This document shows, in pieces, positions 50,639-58,957 of a DNA stretch of 64,000 nucleotides. The stretch is from an uncultured Psychroserpens sp. GTDB taxonomy: Bacteria > Bacteroidota > Bacteroidia > Flavobacteriales > Flavobacteriaceae. Made by a program: the position numbers and the translations under genes. The stretch is taken from assembly GCF_947492715.1 (NCBI RefSeq), contig NZ_CANLNS010000002.1:372001-436000 (forward strand), in the 5' to 3' direction. The notes beneath the pieces are model-generated. The model saw nothing but the letters and a program-made list of their open reading frames with translations. It was not told the origin of the DNA and searched no databases. Positions within the stretch are counted from its first letter, which is position 1. Every line of letters begins with the position of its first letter.

Positions 50639-52330
50639 TTATCTCACCAACTTTTTATATTTAATTCGTTTAGGCATTAAATCACCGCCTAAGCGTTTCT
50701 TCTTATTTTCTTCATAATCTGAAAAACTACCTTCAAAGAAGTAAACTTGGCTATCTCCTTCAAAAGCTAAAATATGCGTGCAAATACGATCTAAAAACCA
50801 TCTGTCGTGAGAAATAACAACAGCACATCCTGCAAAGTTTTCTAAACCCTCTTCTAAAGCTCTCAACGTATTAACATCTAGATCGTTGGTAGGCTCATCT
50901 AAAAGTAAAACATTGCCTTCCTCTTTAAGTGTCATTGCTAAATGCAATCGGTTTCGTTCTCCTCCAGATAACAAATCTACTTTTTTATTTTGCTCACTAC
51001 CCGAAAAATTAAAACGGCTGAGATAAGCCCTAGAGTTTACCTGTTTTCCTCCCATCATAACTAGTTCCTGCTCATCACTAAAGTTCTGCCAGATTGATTT
51101 ATTGGGATCAATATTAGAATGCGCTTGATCTACATAAGCAATTTTAGCAGTGTCACCAACAACAAATTCTCCTTTATCTGGTGTTTCTTCTCCCATTATC
51201 ATTCTAAAAATGGTAGTCTTACCAGCACCATTGGGTCCAATAACTCCAACAATTCCTGCTTGAGGTAAATTGAAATTTAAATCTTCATACAATAGCTTAT
51301 CATCATATCCTTTACTCACACCTTTAGCTTCAATAACATTTGTACCTAATCGTGGTCCATTTGGAATGTAAATTTCTAATTTTTCATCCAATTGCTTTTG
51401 ATCCTGGCTCATGAGTTTATCATAATTCTTTAAACGAGCTTTTTGCTTAGTTTGACGACCCTTAGCTCCTTGACGTACCCATTCTAGCTCACGCTCTAGC
51501 GTTTTTTGACGTTTAGATGCGGTTTTACTTTCTTGCGCCATTCGCTTCGATTTTTGGTCTAACCAAGATGAATAATTTCCTTTCCATGGAATACCTTCAC
51601 CTCTATCGAGTTCTAAAATCCATCCAGCAACATTATCCAAGAAATATCTATCGTGAGTTACTGCTATAACCGTTCCTTTATATTGAGCTAAGTGATGCTC
51701 TAACCAATGTACAGATTCGGCATCCAAGTGGTTGGTAGGCTCATCCAATAACAACACGTCTGGCTCTTTCAATAACAAACGACATAAAGCCACACGACGA
51801 CGTTCTCCACCAGATAAAACACCAATTTTCTTATCGCCATCAGGTGTACGTAAAGCGTCCATTGCGATTTCCAATTTAGTATCTAATTCCCATGCATTTG
51901 AAGCGTCTATTTGATCTTGAAGTTCAGCTTGACGGTTCATTAGCTTCTCCATTTTATCAGGGTTACTATAAACTTCTTCCAAGCCAAATTGGTCATTAAT
52001 TTTGTTATACTCGTCCAAAATAGCAACAGTCTCGGCGGCACCTTCTCTTACTACTTCCATAACTGTTTTATCGTCATCGAGCTTAGGCTCTTGTTCTAAG
52101 TATCCTACAGAGTAATCTTGAGAAAACACGACATCTCCTTGATAGTTTTTATCAACACCCGCAATTATTTTAAGAAGGGTTGATTTACCAGAACCATTGA
52201 GACCTAATATTCCAATTTTAGCTCCATAAAAAAAACTGAGATATATATTTTTAAGAACAGGTGTATTAGCAGACTGAAACGTCTTTGTTACACCAGACAT
52301 TGAGAAAATTATTTTTTTATCGTCACTCAT
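50639..52330 (-). CDS. ettA: EttA-type ABC-F translation factor
   Basis: ABC-F protein of 563 residues with two nucleotide-binding domains. Walker A: GLNGSGKST and GPNGAGKTT; signature: LSGGERRRVALCRL and LSGGERNRLHLAMTL; Walker B followed by DEPTNHLD and DEPTNDLD. The arm segment and linker (about residues 250-320, basic, WVRQGAKGRQTKQKARLKNYD) fit EttA, which binds the ribosomal E site and gates entry into elongation according to energy state. No membrane domain. It overlaps the following small membrane protein gene's stop/start by one base. Confidence 0.92.
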   Translation of the reverse strand: MSDDKKIIFSMSGVTKTFQSANTPVLKNIYLSFFYGAKIGILGLNGSGKSTLLKIIAGVDKNYQGDVVFSQDYSVGYLEQEPKLDDDKTVMEVVREGAAETVAILDEYNKINDQFGLEEVYSNPDKMEKLMNRQAELQDQIDASNAWELDTKLEIAMDALRTPDGDKKIGVLSGGERRRVALCRLLLKEPDVLLLDEPTNHLDAESVHWLEHHLAQYKGTVIAVTHDRYFLDNVAGWILELDRGEGIPWKGNYSSWLDQKSKRMAQESKTASKRQKTLERELEWVRQGAKGRQTKQKARLKNYDKLMSQDQKQLDEKLEIYIPNGPRLGTNVIEAKGVSKGYDDKLLYEDLNFNLPQAGIVGVIGPNGAGKTTIFRMIMGEETPDKGEFVVGDTAKIAYVDQAHSNIDPNKSIWQNFSDEQELVMMGGKQVNSRAYLSRFNFSGSEQNKKVDLLSGGERNRLHLAMTLKEEGNVLLLDEPTNDLDVNTLRALEEGLENFAGCAVVISHDRWFLDRICTHILAFEGDSQVYFFEGSFSDYEENKKKRLGGDLMPKRIKYKKLVR

Positions 52331-52512
52331 TATACTCTCCCTTTTAAAGCATTAAACACCCAGGCAATAGCAAAAAAACCTATACCAACAGCAGCAAAAC
52401 CCCAACCTGCTACTTCGTCATAGCGAAAGGCTCCAAGTGCTATTAATCCAAGTCCTACTATTATCATTATTGTGGTAGCCCATGCTAACACAGTATTTTT
52501 ATTCATAGCCAT
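52330..52512 (-). CDS. CAL67264 family membrane protein
   Basis: 60 residues with two hydrophobic helices (VLAWATTIMIIVGLGLIALGA and GWGFAAVGIGFFAIAWVFNAL), matching the Flavobacteria-restricted family named after a Gramella forsetii gene. Its stop overlaps the ettA ATG, so ettA may be read from the same transcript. Function unknown. Confidence 0.75.
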   Translation of the reverse strand: MAMNKNTVLAWATTIMIIVGLGLIALGAFRYDEVAGWGFAAVGIGFFAIAWVFNALKGRV

Positions 52513-52565
52513 ATTTCTTAATTTTAGATAGTTAGTCTAACCACAAATATCGTGATTTTAAACTA

Positions 52566-52598
52566 AAAAAAAGCATTCTAAATTAGAATGCTTTTTCT
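52566..52598 (-). terminator. Terminator of the pirin operon
   Basis: AAAGCATTCTAA (52570-52581) and TTAGAATGCTTT (52583-52594) pair perfectly around a single central base; the A-tract on the plus strand is a T-run for the minus-strand transcript, just past the stop of the second pirin gene. Confidence 0.85.
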
Positions 52599-52619
52599 CT
52601 ATTAATAGATTATGTTTTA

Positions 52620-53330
52620 TCAATGCATAGGGACTTCAACAATAATCAATTCTGAATTCTTAGTTGCTTTAATTTCAATATTTTCGGCGTCAAAAACACC
52701 AATTGCATCTCTACTCCCTAGCTTATCATTAGCTACAGAAACTTCTCCTTCAACAACAAAAATATAGAATCCATTTTGAATAGATTTAACCTTCAAGTCT
52801 ACCCGACTAGACTCATCCAAGCGAGCACGATAAATATAGGCTTCTTGATTAATTGGTAAAGCAAGCCCATCTAGTTTGCCTATTGGTGCTACAAGCGTTT
52901 GAAGTTTATTCTCCTCGACAGTAAACTGTCGTTGCTCATAATTAGGCGCTACATTCGATTCTTTTGGAATGATCCACAACTGAAGAAAGTTAGTTTCATC
53001 AGTTGAGCTCGCGTTAAACTCAGAATGCGTCAATCCTGTACCTGCACTCATTACTTGCACTTCACCTACTTCAATAGCCCTTACATTTCCCATGCTATCT
53101 TTATGCGACAAGGCGCCTTTTAAAGGAATTGAAATTATTTCCATATTTTGATGAGGATGTGTCCCAAACCCCATTTTAGGTTGAACAATATCATCATTTA
53201 AGACACGTAATGCTCCAAAATTCATTCGCTCTGGATTTTGATAATTTGCAAAACTAAAGCTATGATAAGATGTTAACCATCCATGATTCGCATATCCTCT
53301 TGTTTCTGCTTTGTGTACTATAGTTTTCAT
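52620..53330 (-). CDS. Pirin family protein 2
   Basis: Bicupin of 236 residues. The N-terminal cupin carries the metal ligands in GFGTHPHQNMEI (two His) and SHKDSMGN (His), typical of the YhhW-like pirins, which act as quercetin 2,3-dioxygenases or redox-linked regulators. It opens HKAETRGYANHGWLTSYHSF, the usual pirin start. It lies 17 bp downstream of the first pirin gene and ends at a terminator. By its neighbours, it belongs to a MarR-controlled stress unit. Confidence 0.88.
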   Translation of the reverse strand: MKTIVHKAETRGYANHGWLTSYHSFSFANYQNPERMNFGALRVLNDDIVQPKMGFGTHPHQNMEIISIPLKGALSHKDSMGNVRAIEVGEVQVMSAGTGLTHSEFNASSTDETNFLQLWIIPKESNVAPNYEQRQFTVEENKLQTLVAPIGKLDGLALPINQEAYIYRARLDESSRVDLKVKSIQNGFYIFVVEGEVSVANDKLGSRDAIGVFDAENIEIKATKNSELIIVEVPMH

Positions 53331-53347
53331 AATATTTCTATCTCAAT

Positions 53348-54220
53348 TTAATGTGCTGGAAGAAAGCCCATTTTACCCATTTGATAATCGCGCATTGCTT
53401 CCAATAATTCAGTTTGTGAGTTCATTACATAAGGTCCGTATGTTGCAACTGGTTCCTTAATAGGTGCTCCAGACAAGAATAACAACTTGCTATCCTTTTC
53501 AGCCTTTATAGAGAACCCTTCTCCGTCTTGATTGAACTCCATTAGTTGATTTTTATCTAGTTCAATATGCTCCACATTGTTAACATTTACCTTACCATTG
53601 AGTAAGTACAATAGCCCTTGGTGCGTATCTGAATAACTTATAAACTCTTCTCCTCCCGCTTTCGCATCAATCATAAAGGCATTTACGGGAGTTTGAGTGG
53701 CTATTTTGCCATAGCTATTATTTAACGCTCCGGCTATAACTCGTGTTTCAACATTTCTATCTTCGGAAAAAATCACGTTAAAATCCTCATGTCTTGCATG
53801 CTGATAATTGGACGACATCATTTTTTTTTCGGCAGGAAGATTTAACCATAATTGAATACCTTCAATAGTTCCTCCCTTTTTGACAAGGTTCTTTGTTGGG
53901 CCTTCGGCATGAATAATACCCCTACCAGCGGTTGTCCATTGCACATCTCCTGCTTTTACCACACTTTCATTACCTAAAGAATCGCGATGTAATTGCTCAC
54001 CCTGCACCAAAAATGTTACGGGTTCAAATCCTCGATGAGGATGTGGTCCCAAATCGAACGGGTTATTAGTTTCGGATATCTCATAAGGTCCATAATGATG
54101 TAATAATATAAATGGATCAATCATTTCTATGGCTTGTGTTGGAAAAGGCTGTCTTAAGCGAATTGGTCCCATATTTACAAAATGGCTCTTCCCTGCTCTT
54201 TTTATAGTATTTAGTTTCAT
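53348..54220 (-). CDS. Pirin family protein 1
   Basis: Bicupin of about 290 residues from the ATG at 54220 (MKLNTIKRAGKSHF). The cupin motif LGPHPHRGFEPVTFLVQG with LHRDSLGN holds the metal-binding His residues; the C-terminal cupin follows with the PVATYGPYVMN motif of longer pirins. An iron-dependent oxygenase or redox sensor by family knowledge. A palindrome (54241-54260) lies 21 bp upstream of the ATG, between this gene and the marR gene, making it the likely regulated target. Confidence 0.88.
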   Translation of the reverse strand: MKLNTIKRAGKSHFVNMGPIRLRQPFPTQAIEMIDPFILLHHYGPYEISETNNPFDLGPHPHRGFEPVTFLVQGEQLHRDSLGNESVVKAGDVQWTTAGRGIIHAEGPTKNLVKKGGTIEGIQLWLNLPAEKKMMSSNYQHARHEDFNVIFSEDRNVETRVIAGALNNSYGKIATQTPVNAFMIDAKAGGEEFISYSDTHQGLLYLLNGKVNVNNVEHIELDKNQLMEFNQDGEGFSIKAEKDSKLLFLSGAPIKEPVATYGPYVMNSQTELLEAMRDYQMGKMGFLPAH

Positions 54221-54240
54221 TTTAATAATCTTTAATTGCA

Positions 54241-54260
54241 ATAGTTTCCATGGAAACTAT
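54241..54260. promoter_or_regulatory. Perfect 20-bp palindrome, probable MarR operator
   Basis: ATAGTTTCCATGGAAACTAT is identical to its own reverse complement. It sits in the short gap between the marR stop (54279) and the pirin start (54220). The half-site GGAAACTA recurs upstream of the operon that contains marR (55958-55970), as expected for an autoregulated MarR regulon. Confidence 0.65.
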
Positions 54261-54278
54261 TTGGTTAAAAAAATACGG

Positions 54279-54716
54279 TCAACGTATTTTGTCGAGCAAG
54301 TCACTAAGAGTACTTGCTTCTTTTTCAGTTAAATTTTCTAATAAATCTTCTTTAAACTCTTTAGAGATAAGGTCTAACAAATTGCGTCCGTTTTGAGTAA
54401 TTTCAATATGTACAACTCGCCTATCTCCTGGGCATGGCAAACGTCTTATCAATGACTTATCGCATAATTTATCCATTAATCGTGTTGCATTAGGTGCACG
54501 CTCTAACATTCGTTCTTTAATGGTTTGCACTTTTATAGCTTTACCTGCTCCTCTTAAAATCCTTAAAATATTAAATTGCTGCGGTGATATTCCGTAAGGT
54601 TTAAAGAAAGCATTTTGATGACTATTTATCCAGTTAGCTGTATAAATAATATTTAATAGTGCCTTGACTTTATCGTTTGGAAATGTCGAATTAATATCTT
54701 TAGAAATATCTCCCAT
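54279..54716 (-). CDS. MarR family transcriptional regulator
   Basis: Protein of 145 residues with the MarR dimer/winged-helix layout: GISPQQFNILRILRGAG, the recognition-helix region RAPNATRLMDKLCDKSLIRR and the wing CPGDRRVVHIEIT. Cys in the wing segment (PCPGD) could sense oxidants, but this is speculative. Last gene of the operon DoxX-FMN reductase-GNAT-marR, with palindromic operator candidates both upstream of that operon and just beyond its own stop, in front of the pirin genes. Likely a repressor relieved by electrophiles or quinones. Confidence 0.88.
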   Translation of the reverse strand: MGDISKDINSTFPNDKVKALLNIIYTANWINSHQNAFFKPYGISPQQFNILRILRGAGKAIKVQTIKERMLERAPNATRLMDKLCDKSLIRRLPCPGDRRVVHIEITQNGRNLLDLISKEFKEDLLENLTEKEASTLSDLLDKIR

Positions 54717-54726
54717 AGTTTAAATT

Positions 54727-55008
54727 TTAGAATAACACATCATTATATTTAGTTCTCTTTTTGAATACTGCAGCGGCAAAAGGACATAAAGGTAAAATCT
54801 TAATACTATTAGCTCGTGCATAATCTACAGATGCTTCTACCAACATATAACCTATACCTTGACCTTTTAAAGACGGATCTACTTCCGTATGATCAATAAT
54901 TATTTTGTCGGCGCCAGCATGACTATAGGTCATAAGCCCTTTTTCTTTGCCGTTCAATTCATAATAGAAACGACCTTTGTTACCATAATCTTCATGTTTA
55001 ATCTCCAT
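54727..55008 (-). CDS. Small GNAT acetyltransferase (NATD1-like)
   Basis: Compact protein of 93 residues of the Acetyltransf_CG/NATD1 type. It has LKGQGIGYMLVEASVDYARAN as the acetyl-CoA-binding turn and helix, and the family-typical ILPLCPFAAAVFKK end. Such mini-GNATs are common in stress operons; the acceptor is unknown. It lies 2 bp after the FMN reductase gene and 10 bp before marR. Confidence 0.85.
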   Translation of the reverse strand: MEIKHEDYGNKGRFYYELNGKEKGLMTYSHAGADKIIIDHTEVDPSLKGQGIGYMLVEASVDYARANSIKILPLCPFAAAVFKKRTKYNDVLF

Positions 55009-55010
55009 GA

Positions 55011-55541
55011 TTATAGACTATTTTCAAATTGTTTTACCTCTTCAATTAACTGTTGATTTAATTCTTCATTAGACATTTTTCCTCCTTCAAAATTAGCTCC
55101 AAAAGAAGGTAATGAAAAAACTCCAACAATATTACCTCCCATATATGGGAAGCGTCCTTTCGCTATTTCTAATACAGTTGCTCCACCTCTTCCGCCTGGA
55201 GATGTTGCCATTAACAACATGGGTTTATCACTCCATAGTTTATTATCAATTCTTGACATCCAATCAAAAATATTTTTAAAAACAGTAGCATAGGCTCCAT
55301 TGTGTTCTGCCAGTGACAAAACGATGCCGTCTGAAGATTTAATATGCTCTAAAAAATTACGAGCATTATCTGGAATACCGTGTTCTATTTCAAAATCAAT
55401 ACTGTAGATAGGTAATTCAAAATCATTTAAATCTAAAACTGTAACATCACCATTCTCCACAAGTGAGGCTGCATAAATAGATAATTGTTTATTAATCGAG
55501 TTTTTACTATTACTTCCTGCAAAGGCAATTATTTTCTTCAT
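55011..55541 (-). CDS. NADPH-dependent FMN reductase
   Basis: Flavodoxin-like protein of 176 residues. The phosphate-binding loop of FMN is GSNSKNSINKQL; the aromatic/loop region LAEHNGAYATVFKNIFDWMSR and the motif ATSPGGRGGATVLE match the NADPH-dependent FMN reductase/azoreductase group. Probably reduces quinones, azo or chromate compounds, and so fits a detoxification operon. Directly between DoxX-like and GNAT genes with 2-bp gaps. Confidence 0.88.
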   Translation of the reverse strand: MKKIIAFAGSNSKNSINKQLSIYAASLVENGDVTVLDLNDFELPIYSIDFEIEHGIPDNARNFLEHIKSSDGIVLSLAEHNGAYATVFKNIFDWMSRIDNKLWSDKPMLLMATSPGGRGGATVLEIAKGRFPYMGGNIVGVFSLPSFGANFEGGKMSNEELNQQLIEEVKQFENSL

Positions 55542-55543
55542 AA

Positions 55544-55903
55544 TTATTGTTTGTTAATTCTCTTGTTAAAAATGTACGATACACTTAGTAATATAAGTGC
55601 TACCAATGCTCCTGTTTGCTCGCCGTCACCAATCATATAATGCGCAAAAAAAGCAAGGACAAAGGCAAAAAAGAACCCTGCATATGCCCACTCTTTAATG
55701 ATTTTAAAATTAGGGTTCCATAATGCGAATAGCCCTAAAAGTTTTGCTACAGCATAAGGATATATAATATAGGTTGGATATCCAAAACTTGTAAACATTT
55801 CTGCCACATCATCGTGCTTAAAAAAATACATACTTACTGAAAACAACATCAATAACGTTAGTAATCCGGTAGCAACATAATAAATAATTCTATCTCTTTT
55901 CAT
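55544..55903 (-). CDS. DoxX-like membrane protein
   Basis: 119 residues with four hydrophobic helices (YYVATGLLTLLMLFSVSMYF; IIYPYAVAKLLGLFALW; WAYAGFFFAFVLAFFAHYMI; LVALILLSVSYIF). This is the DoxX-like four-helix family, linked in other bacteria with thiol/oxidant stress. ATG 55903 is preferred to the in-frame TTG at 55936, because the promoter's -7 box lies at 55926-55933. First gene of the MarR-controlled operon. Confidence 0.82.
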   Translation of the reverse strand: MKRDRIIYYVATGLLTLLMLFSVSMYFFKHDDVAEMFTSFGYPTYIIYPYAVAKLLGLFALWNPNFKIIKEWAYAGFFFAFVLAFFAHYMIGDGEQTGALVALILLSVSYIFNKRINKQ

Positions 55904-55925
55904 CTTAAATTGGTTTTTGTTGGTA

Positions 55926-55933
55926 CAAATATA
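55926..55933 (-). promoter_or_regulatory. Bacteroidetes -7 element of the doxX-marR operon
   Basis: CAAATATA on the plus strand reads TATATTTG on the minus strand, matching TAnnTTTG, 23 bases upstream of the ATG at 55903. Confidence 0.55.
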
Positions 55934-55957
55934 CAAAAAATATTTAATATATACCTA

Positions 55958-55970
55958 GGAAACTATTTCC
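55958..55970. promoter_or_regulatory. Inverted repeat in the -33 region, second MarR operator candidate
   Basis: GGAAA-CTA-TTTCC, containing the half-site GGAAACTA of the perfect palindrome at 54241-54260. It lies 25 bases upstream of the -7 box, where a bound repressor would block the -33 region. Confidence 0.55.
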
Positions 55971-56048
55971 GTGTAATATATTTTAACAAATTATTCACTT
56001 TCTAATCCGTTATGGGTTTTGTAAATTCGTAGGAAATAAAAACACACT

Positions 56049-57677
56049 ATGGATTTAAACTTCAATAAAAACGAAGATCATAATAAATTACTCCTATCAG
56101 AATTAAAAAAACGCTTAGCCAAAGTTAAACTTGGTGGTGGAGAGAAGCGCATTACTAAACATCATGCCAAAGGTAAAATGACTGCCCGAGAGCGTATAGA
56201 CTTCTTGTTGGATTCAAAAAAACCATCTATAGAAGTTGGCGCCTTTGCTGGAGAAGGAATGTATAAAGAACATGGTGGTTGCCCTTCAGGTGGTGTTGTA
56301 GTAAAAATAGGATATGTAAAAGGCAAACAATGTATTGTTGTTGCTAATGACGCCACCGTGAAAGCTGGTGCATGGTTTCCTATCACTGGTAAAAAGAACT
56401 TAAGAGCTCAGGAAATTGCTATTGAAAACAGATTACCCATTATTTATTTGGTAGATTCGGCAGGTGTGTTTTTACCTATGCAAGATGAGATTTTTCCTGA
56501 TAAAGAGCATTTTGGCCGCATTTTTAGAAACAATGCTGTAATGAGCAGTATGGGTATTACACAAATAGCCGCCGTAATGGGAAGTTGTGTTGCTGGTGGA
56601 GCCTACTTACCTATAATGAGTGATGAAGCCTTAATTGTTGACAAGACAGGTAGTATTTTCCTAGCTGGAAGTTATTTGGTTAAGGCAGCTATTGGAGAAT
56701 CTATTGATAATGAGACTTTAGGAGGAGCCACAACTCATTGTGAAATTTCTGGTGTTACCGATTATAAAGCCAAAGACGACAAAGACGCACTAAGTACCAT
56801 ACAACGTTTAATGGATAAAATTGGAGATTACGATAAAGCTGGTTTTAATCGTGTAGCTTCAAAAAAACCAAACGCTAATCCTGATGATGTTTTCGGAATA
56901 TTACCACGCTCACGAGCAGATCAATACGATATGAGAGAAATTATATCTCGTCTTGTTGATAATTCTGAATTTGATGAATACAAGAAAGGCTATGGTCAAA
57001 CTATTATTACAGCTTATGCCAGAATTGACGGATGGGCAGTTGGTATTGTTGCCAACCAGCGTAAACTTGTAAAAACAAAAAAGGGGGAAATGCAATTTGG
57101 TGGTGTTATCTACAATGACAGTGCAGATAAGGCCACGCGTTTTATTGCTAACTGCAATCAGAAGAAAATACCTTTGGTCTTTTTACAAGACGTAACAGGA
57201 TTTATGGTAGGAAGTAAATCTGAACATGGAGGCATTATTAAAGATGGCGCTAAAATGGTAAATGCCGTAAGTAATTCGGTGGTACCAAAATTCACTATTG
57301 TTATAGGGAATAGCTATGGAGCAGGAAATTATGCCATGTGTGGAAAGGCCTACGACCCTAGACTAATTGTGGCCTGGCCAAGTGCCGAATTAGCAGTAAT
57401 GAGTGGTAATAGTGCAGCTAAAGTATTATTGCAAATTGAAAAGGCATCGCTTGAAAAGCAAGGCGAAAAAATAACTCCTGAAAAAGAAAAAGAACTATTT
57501 GATAAGATTAAAAATAGATACGACGATCAAGTATCTCCTTATTATGCAGCGGCTCGAATTTGGACGGATGCCGTAATTAATCCTTTAGACACTAGAACTT
57601 GGATAAGTATGGGAATAGAAGCGGCCGACCACGCTCCTATTGAAAAGCCATTTAATATGGGGGTACTGCAAGTATAA
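56049..57677 (+). CDS. Acyl-CoA carboxylase beta subunit, methylcrotonyl-CoA type
   Basis: Carboxyltransferase of 542 residues. The start GKMTARERIDFLLD, the acyl-CoA-binding VANDATVKAGAWFPITGKK, and especially MQDEIFPDKEHFGRIF with AAVMGSCVAGGAYLPIMSDE match 3-methylcrotonyl-CoA carboxylase beta (leucine degradation) better than propionyl-CoA carboxylase. The biotin-carboxylase/carrier alpha subunit is not adjacent. The stop overlaps the ATG of the MFS gene by one base, so the two are coupled. Confidence 0.85.
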   Translation: MDLNFNKNEDHNKLLLSELKKRLAKVKLGGGEKRITKHHAKGKMTARERIDFLLDSKKPSIEVGAFAGEGMYKEHGGCPSGGVVVKIGYVKGKQCIVVANDATVKAGAWFPITGKKNLRAQEIAIENRLPIIYLVDSAGVFLPMQDEIFPDKEHFGRIFRNNAVMSSMGITQIAAVMGSCVAGGAYLPIMSDEALIVDKTGSIFLAGSYLVKAAIGESIDNETLGGATTHCEISGVTDYKAKDDKDALSTIQRLMDKIGDYDKAGFNRVASKKPNANPDDVFGILPRSRADQYDMREIISRLVDNSEFDEYKKGYGQTIITAYARIDGWAVGIVANQRKLVKTKKGEMQFGGVIYNDSADKATRFIANCNQKKIPLVFLQDVTGFMVGSKSEHGGIIKDGAKMVNAVSNSVVPKFTIVIGNSYGAGNYAMCGKAYDPRLIVAWPSAELAVMSGNSAAKVLLQIEKASLEKQGEKITPEKEKELFDKIKNRYDDQVSPYYAAARIWTDAVINPLDTRTWISMGIEAADHAPIEKPFNMGVLQV

Positions 57678-58957
57678 TGGCACTTCAAGAGAAAAAGAAC
57701 AAACAACCCATTTATGTCATAATATTACTCATATTAGCGGCTGAGGCTGTTTTTATTTTACCTTTCGTTTTACAACGAATTTTTAAAACCACGTTTTTAG
57801 AATCGTTCTCTATTACGAACGTCCAGTTGGGAAGTTGCTTTTCTATTTATGGAACAGTTGCTCTTTTTTCTTACCTATTTGGTGGTCCTTTAGCCGACAA
57901 GTTCCGACCTCATGTATTAATGTCTGTTGCATTATTTCTTACAGCTGTTGGCGGTCTTTATTTAGCGACCTACCCGACATTATTTAATCTGCATGTACTT
58001 TATGGATTCTGGGGCTTTACTACAATATTTTTGTTTTGGGCAGCCATGATAAAAGCTACTAGAATTTGGGGAGGTAGTAATAAGCAAGGTATTGCTTTTG
58101 GTTTCTTAGATGGTGGTCGAGGTTTAGTTGCAGCTATTTTTGGATCTGTTGGTGTTTTAATATTCTCATTATTTATTACCAAAGACATAGAACTCACATC
58201 TATTGAAGAACGTCGTGATGCATTTAAGCATGTCATTACCTATACGTCTTTTGCTGTTATGGTTATTGCTGCTCTCGTATTTTTCTTTTTACGATTCAAA
58301 ATTGAAGAACCAGTTCATAAACATAAAGACAAGTTTCTAACTTTAGACAATTTCAAAACAGTAATGAAATATAAGTCGGTTTGGCTTCTCATGATTATCA
58401 TTTTATGTGCATATTATGGCTACAAAATGACAGATATTTTTAGTCAATACGCCGAAGAAGTAATGCTCTACAATAAGATTGAAGCAGCAAAAATTGGAAC
58501 CTATCTTCTTTATATGAGACCTGTTATTGGTGTTGTTATCGGGTTATTAGCCGATCGTACTAGAGCCTCTTTATGGATTGTCATCGGTTTTATATTGATG
58601 GCCTTTACTAGTCTTATTTTTGCCTCGGGAATCATTAGTGATAATTCTGTAGTATTATTTATATTATCAATTGGCACTATGGCTTTGGGTGTTTATTCTG
58701 CAAGAGTTCTTTATTTTGCAACATTAGAAGAGGCAAAAATTCCTTTGGCAATAACTGGTACTGCTGTTGGGTTTATCTCTATAGTAGGCTATACACCCGA
58801 TATTTTTGCTGGTCTTTTATATGGTTATTTTTTAGATGCTTACAAAGGCTTAGAAACTGGTCATCAAATTGCCTTTGGTATTATGGCTGGTTTTGCAATA
58901 CTAGGATGCATCGCCTCGTTTATGCTTTACAAGCACACTAAAAAGATAGTTACTTAA
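57677..58957 (+). CDS. MFS transporter coupled to the carboxylase subunit
   Basis: Protein of 426 residues with 12 hydrophobic helices and an MFS cytoplasmic loop (GGPLADKFRPHVLMS, between helices 2 and 3) and a second such loop (GLLADRTRASLW) in the C-terminal half. Its ATG shares the A of the carboxylase stop codon (TAATG). Coupling suggests import or export of a leucine/isovalerate pathway intermediate or of a related acid, but the substrate is unknown. Its 3' end overlaps the convergent menE by 8 bp. Confidence 0.82.
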   Translation: MALQEKKNKQPIYVIILLILAAEAVFILPFVLQRIFKTTFLESFSITNVQLGSCFSIYGTVALFSYLFGGPLADKFRPHVLMSVALFLTAVGGLYLATYPTLFNLHVLYGFWGFTTIFLFWAAMIKATRIWGGSNKQGIAFGFLDGGRGLVAAIFGSVGVLIFSLFITKDIELTSIEERRDAFKHVITYTSFAVMVIAALVFFFLRFKIEEPVHKHKDKFLTLDNFKTVMKYKSVWLLMIIILCAYYGYKMTDIFSQYAEEVMLYNKIEAAKIGTYLLYMRPVIGVVIGLLADRTRASLWIVIGFILMAFTSLIFASGIISDNSVVLFILSIGTMALGVYSARVLYFATLEEAKIPLAITGTAVGFISIVGYTPDIFAGLLYGYFLDAYKGLETGHQIAFGIMAGFAILGCIASFMLYKHTKKIVT

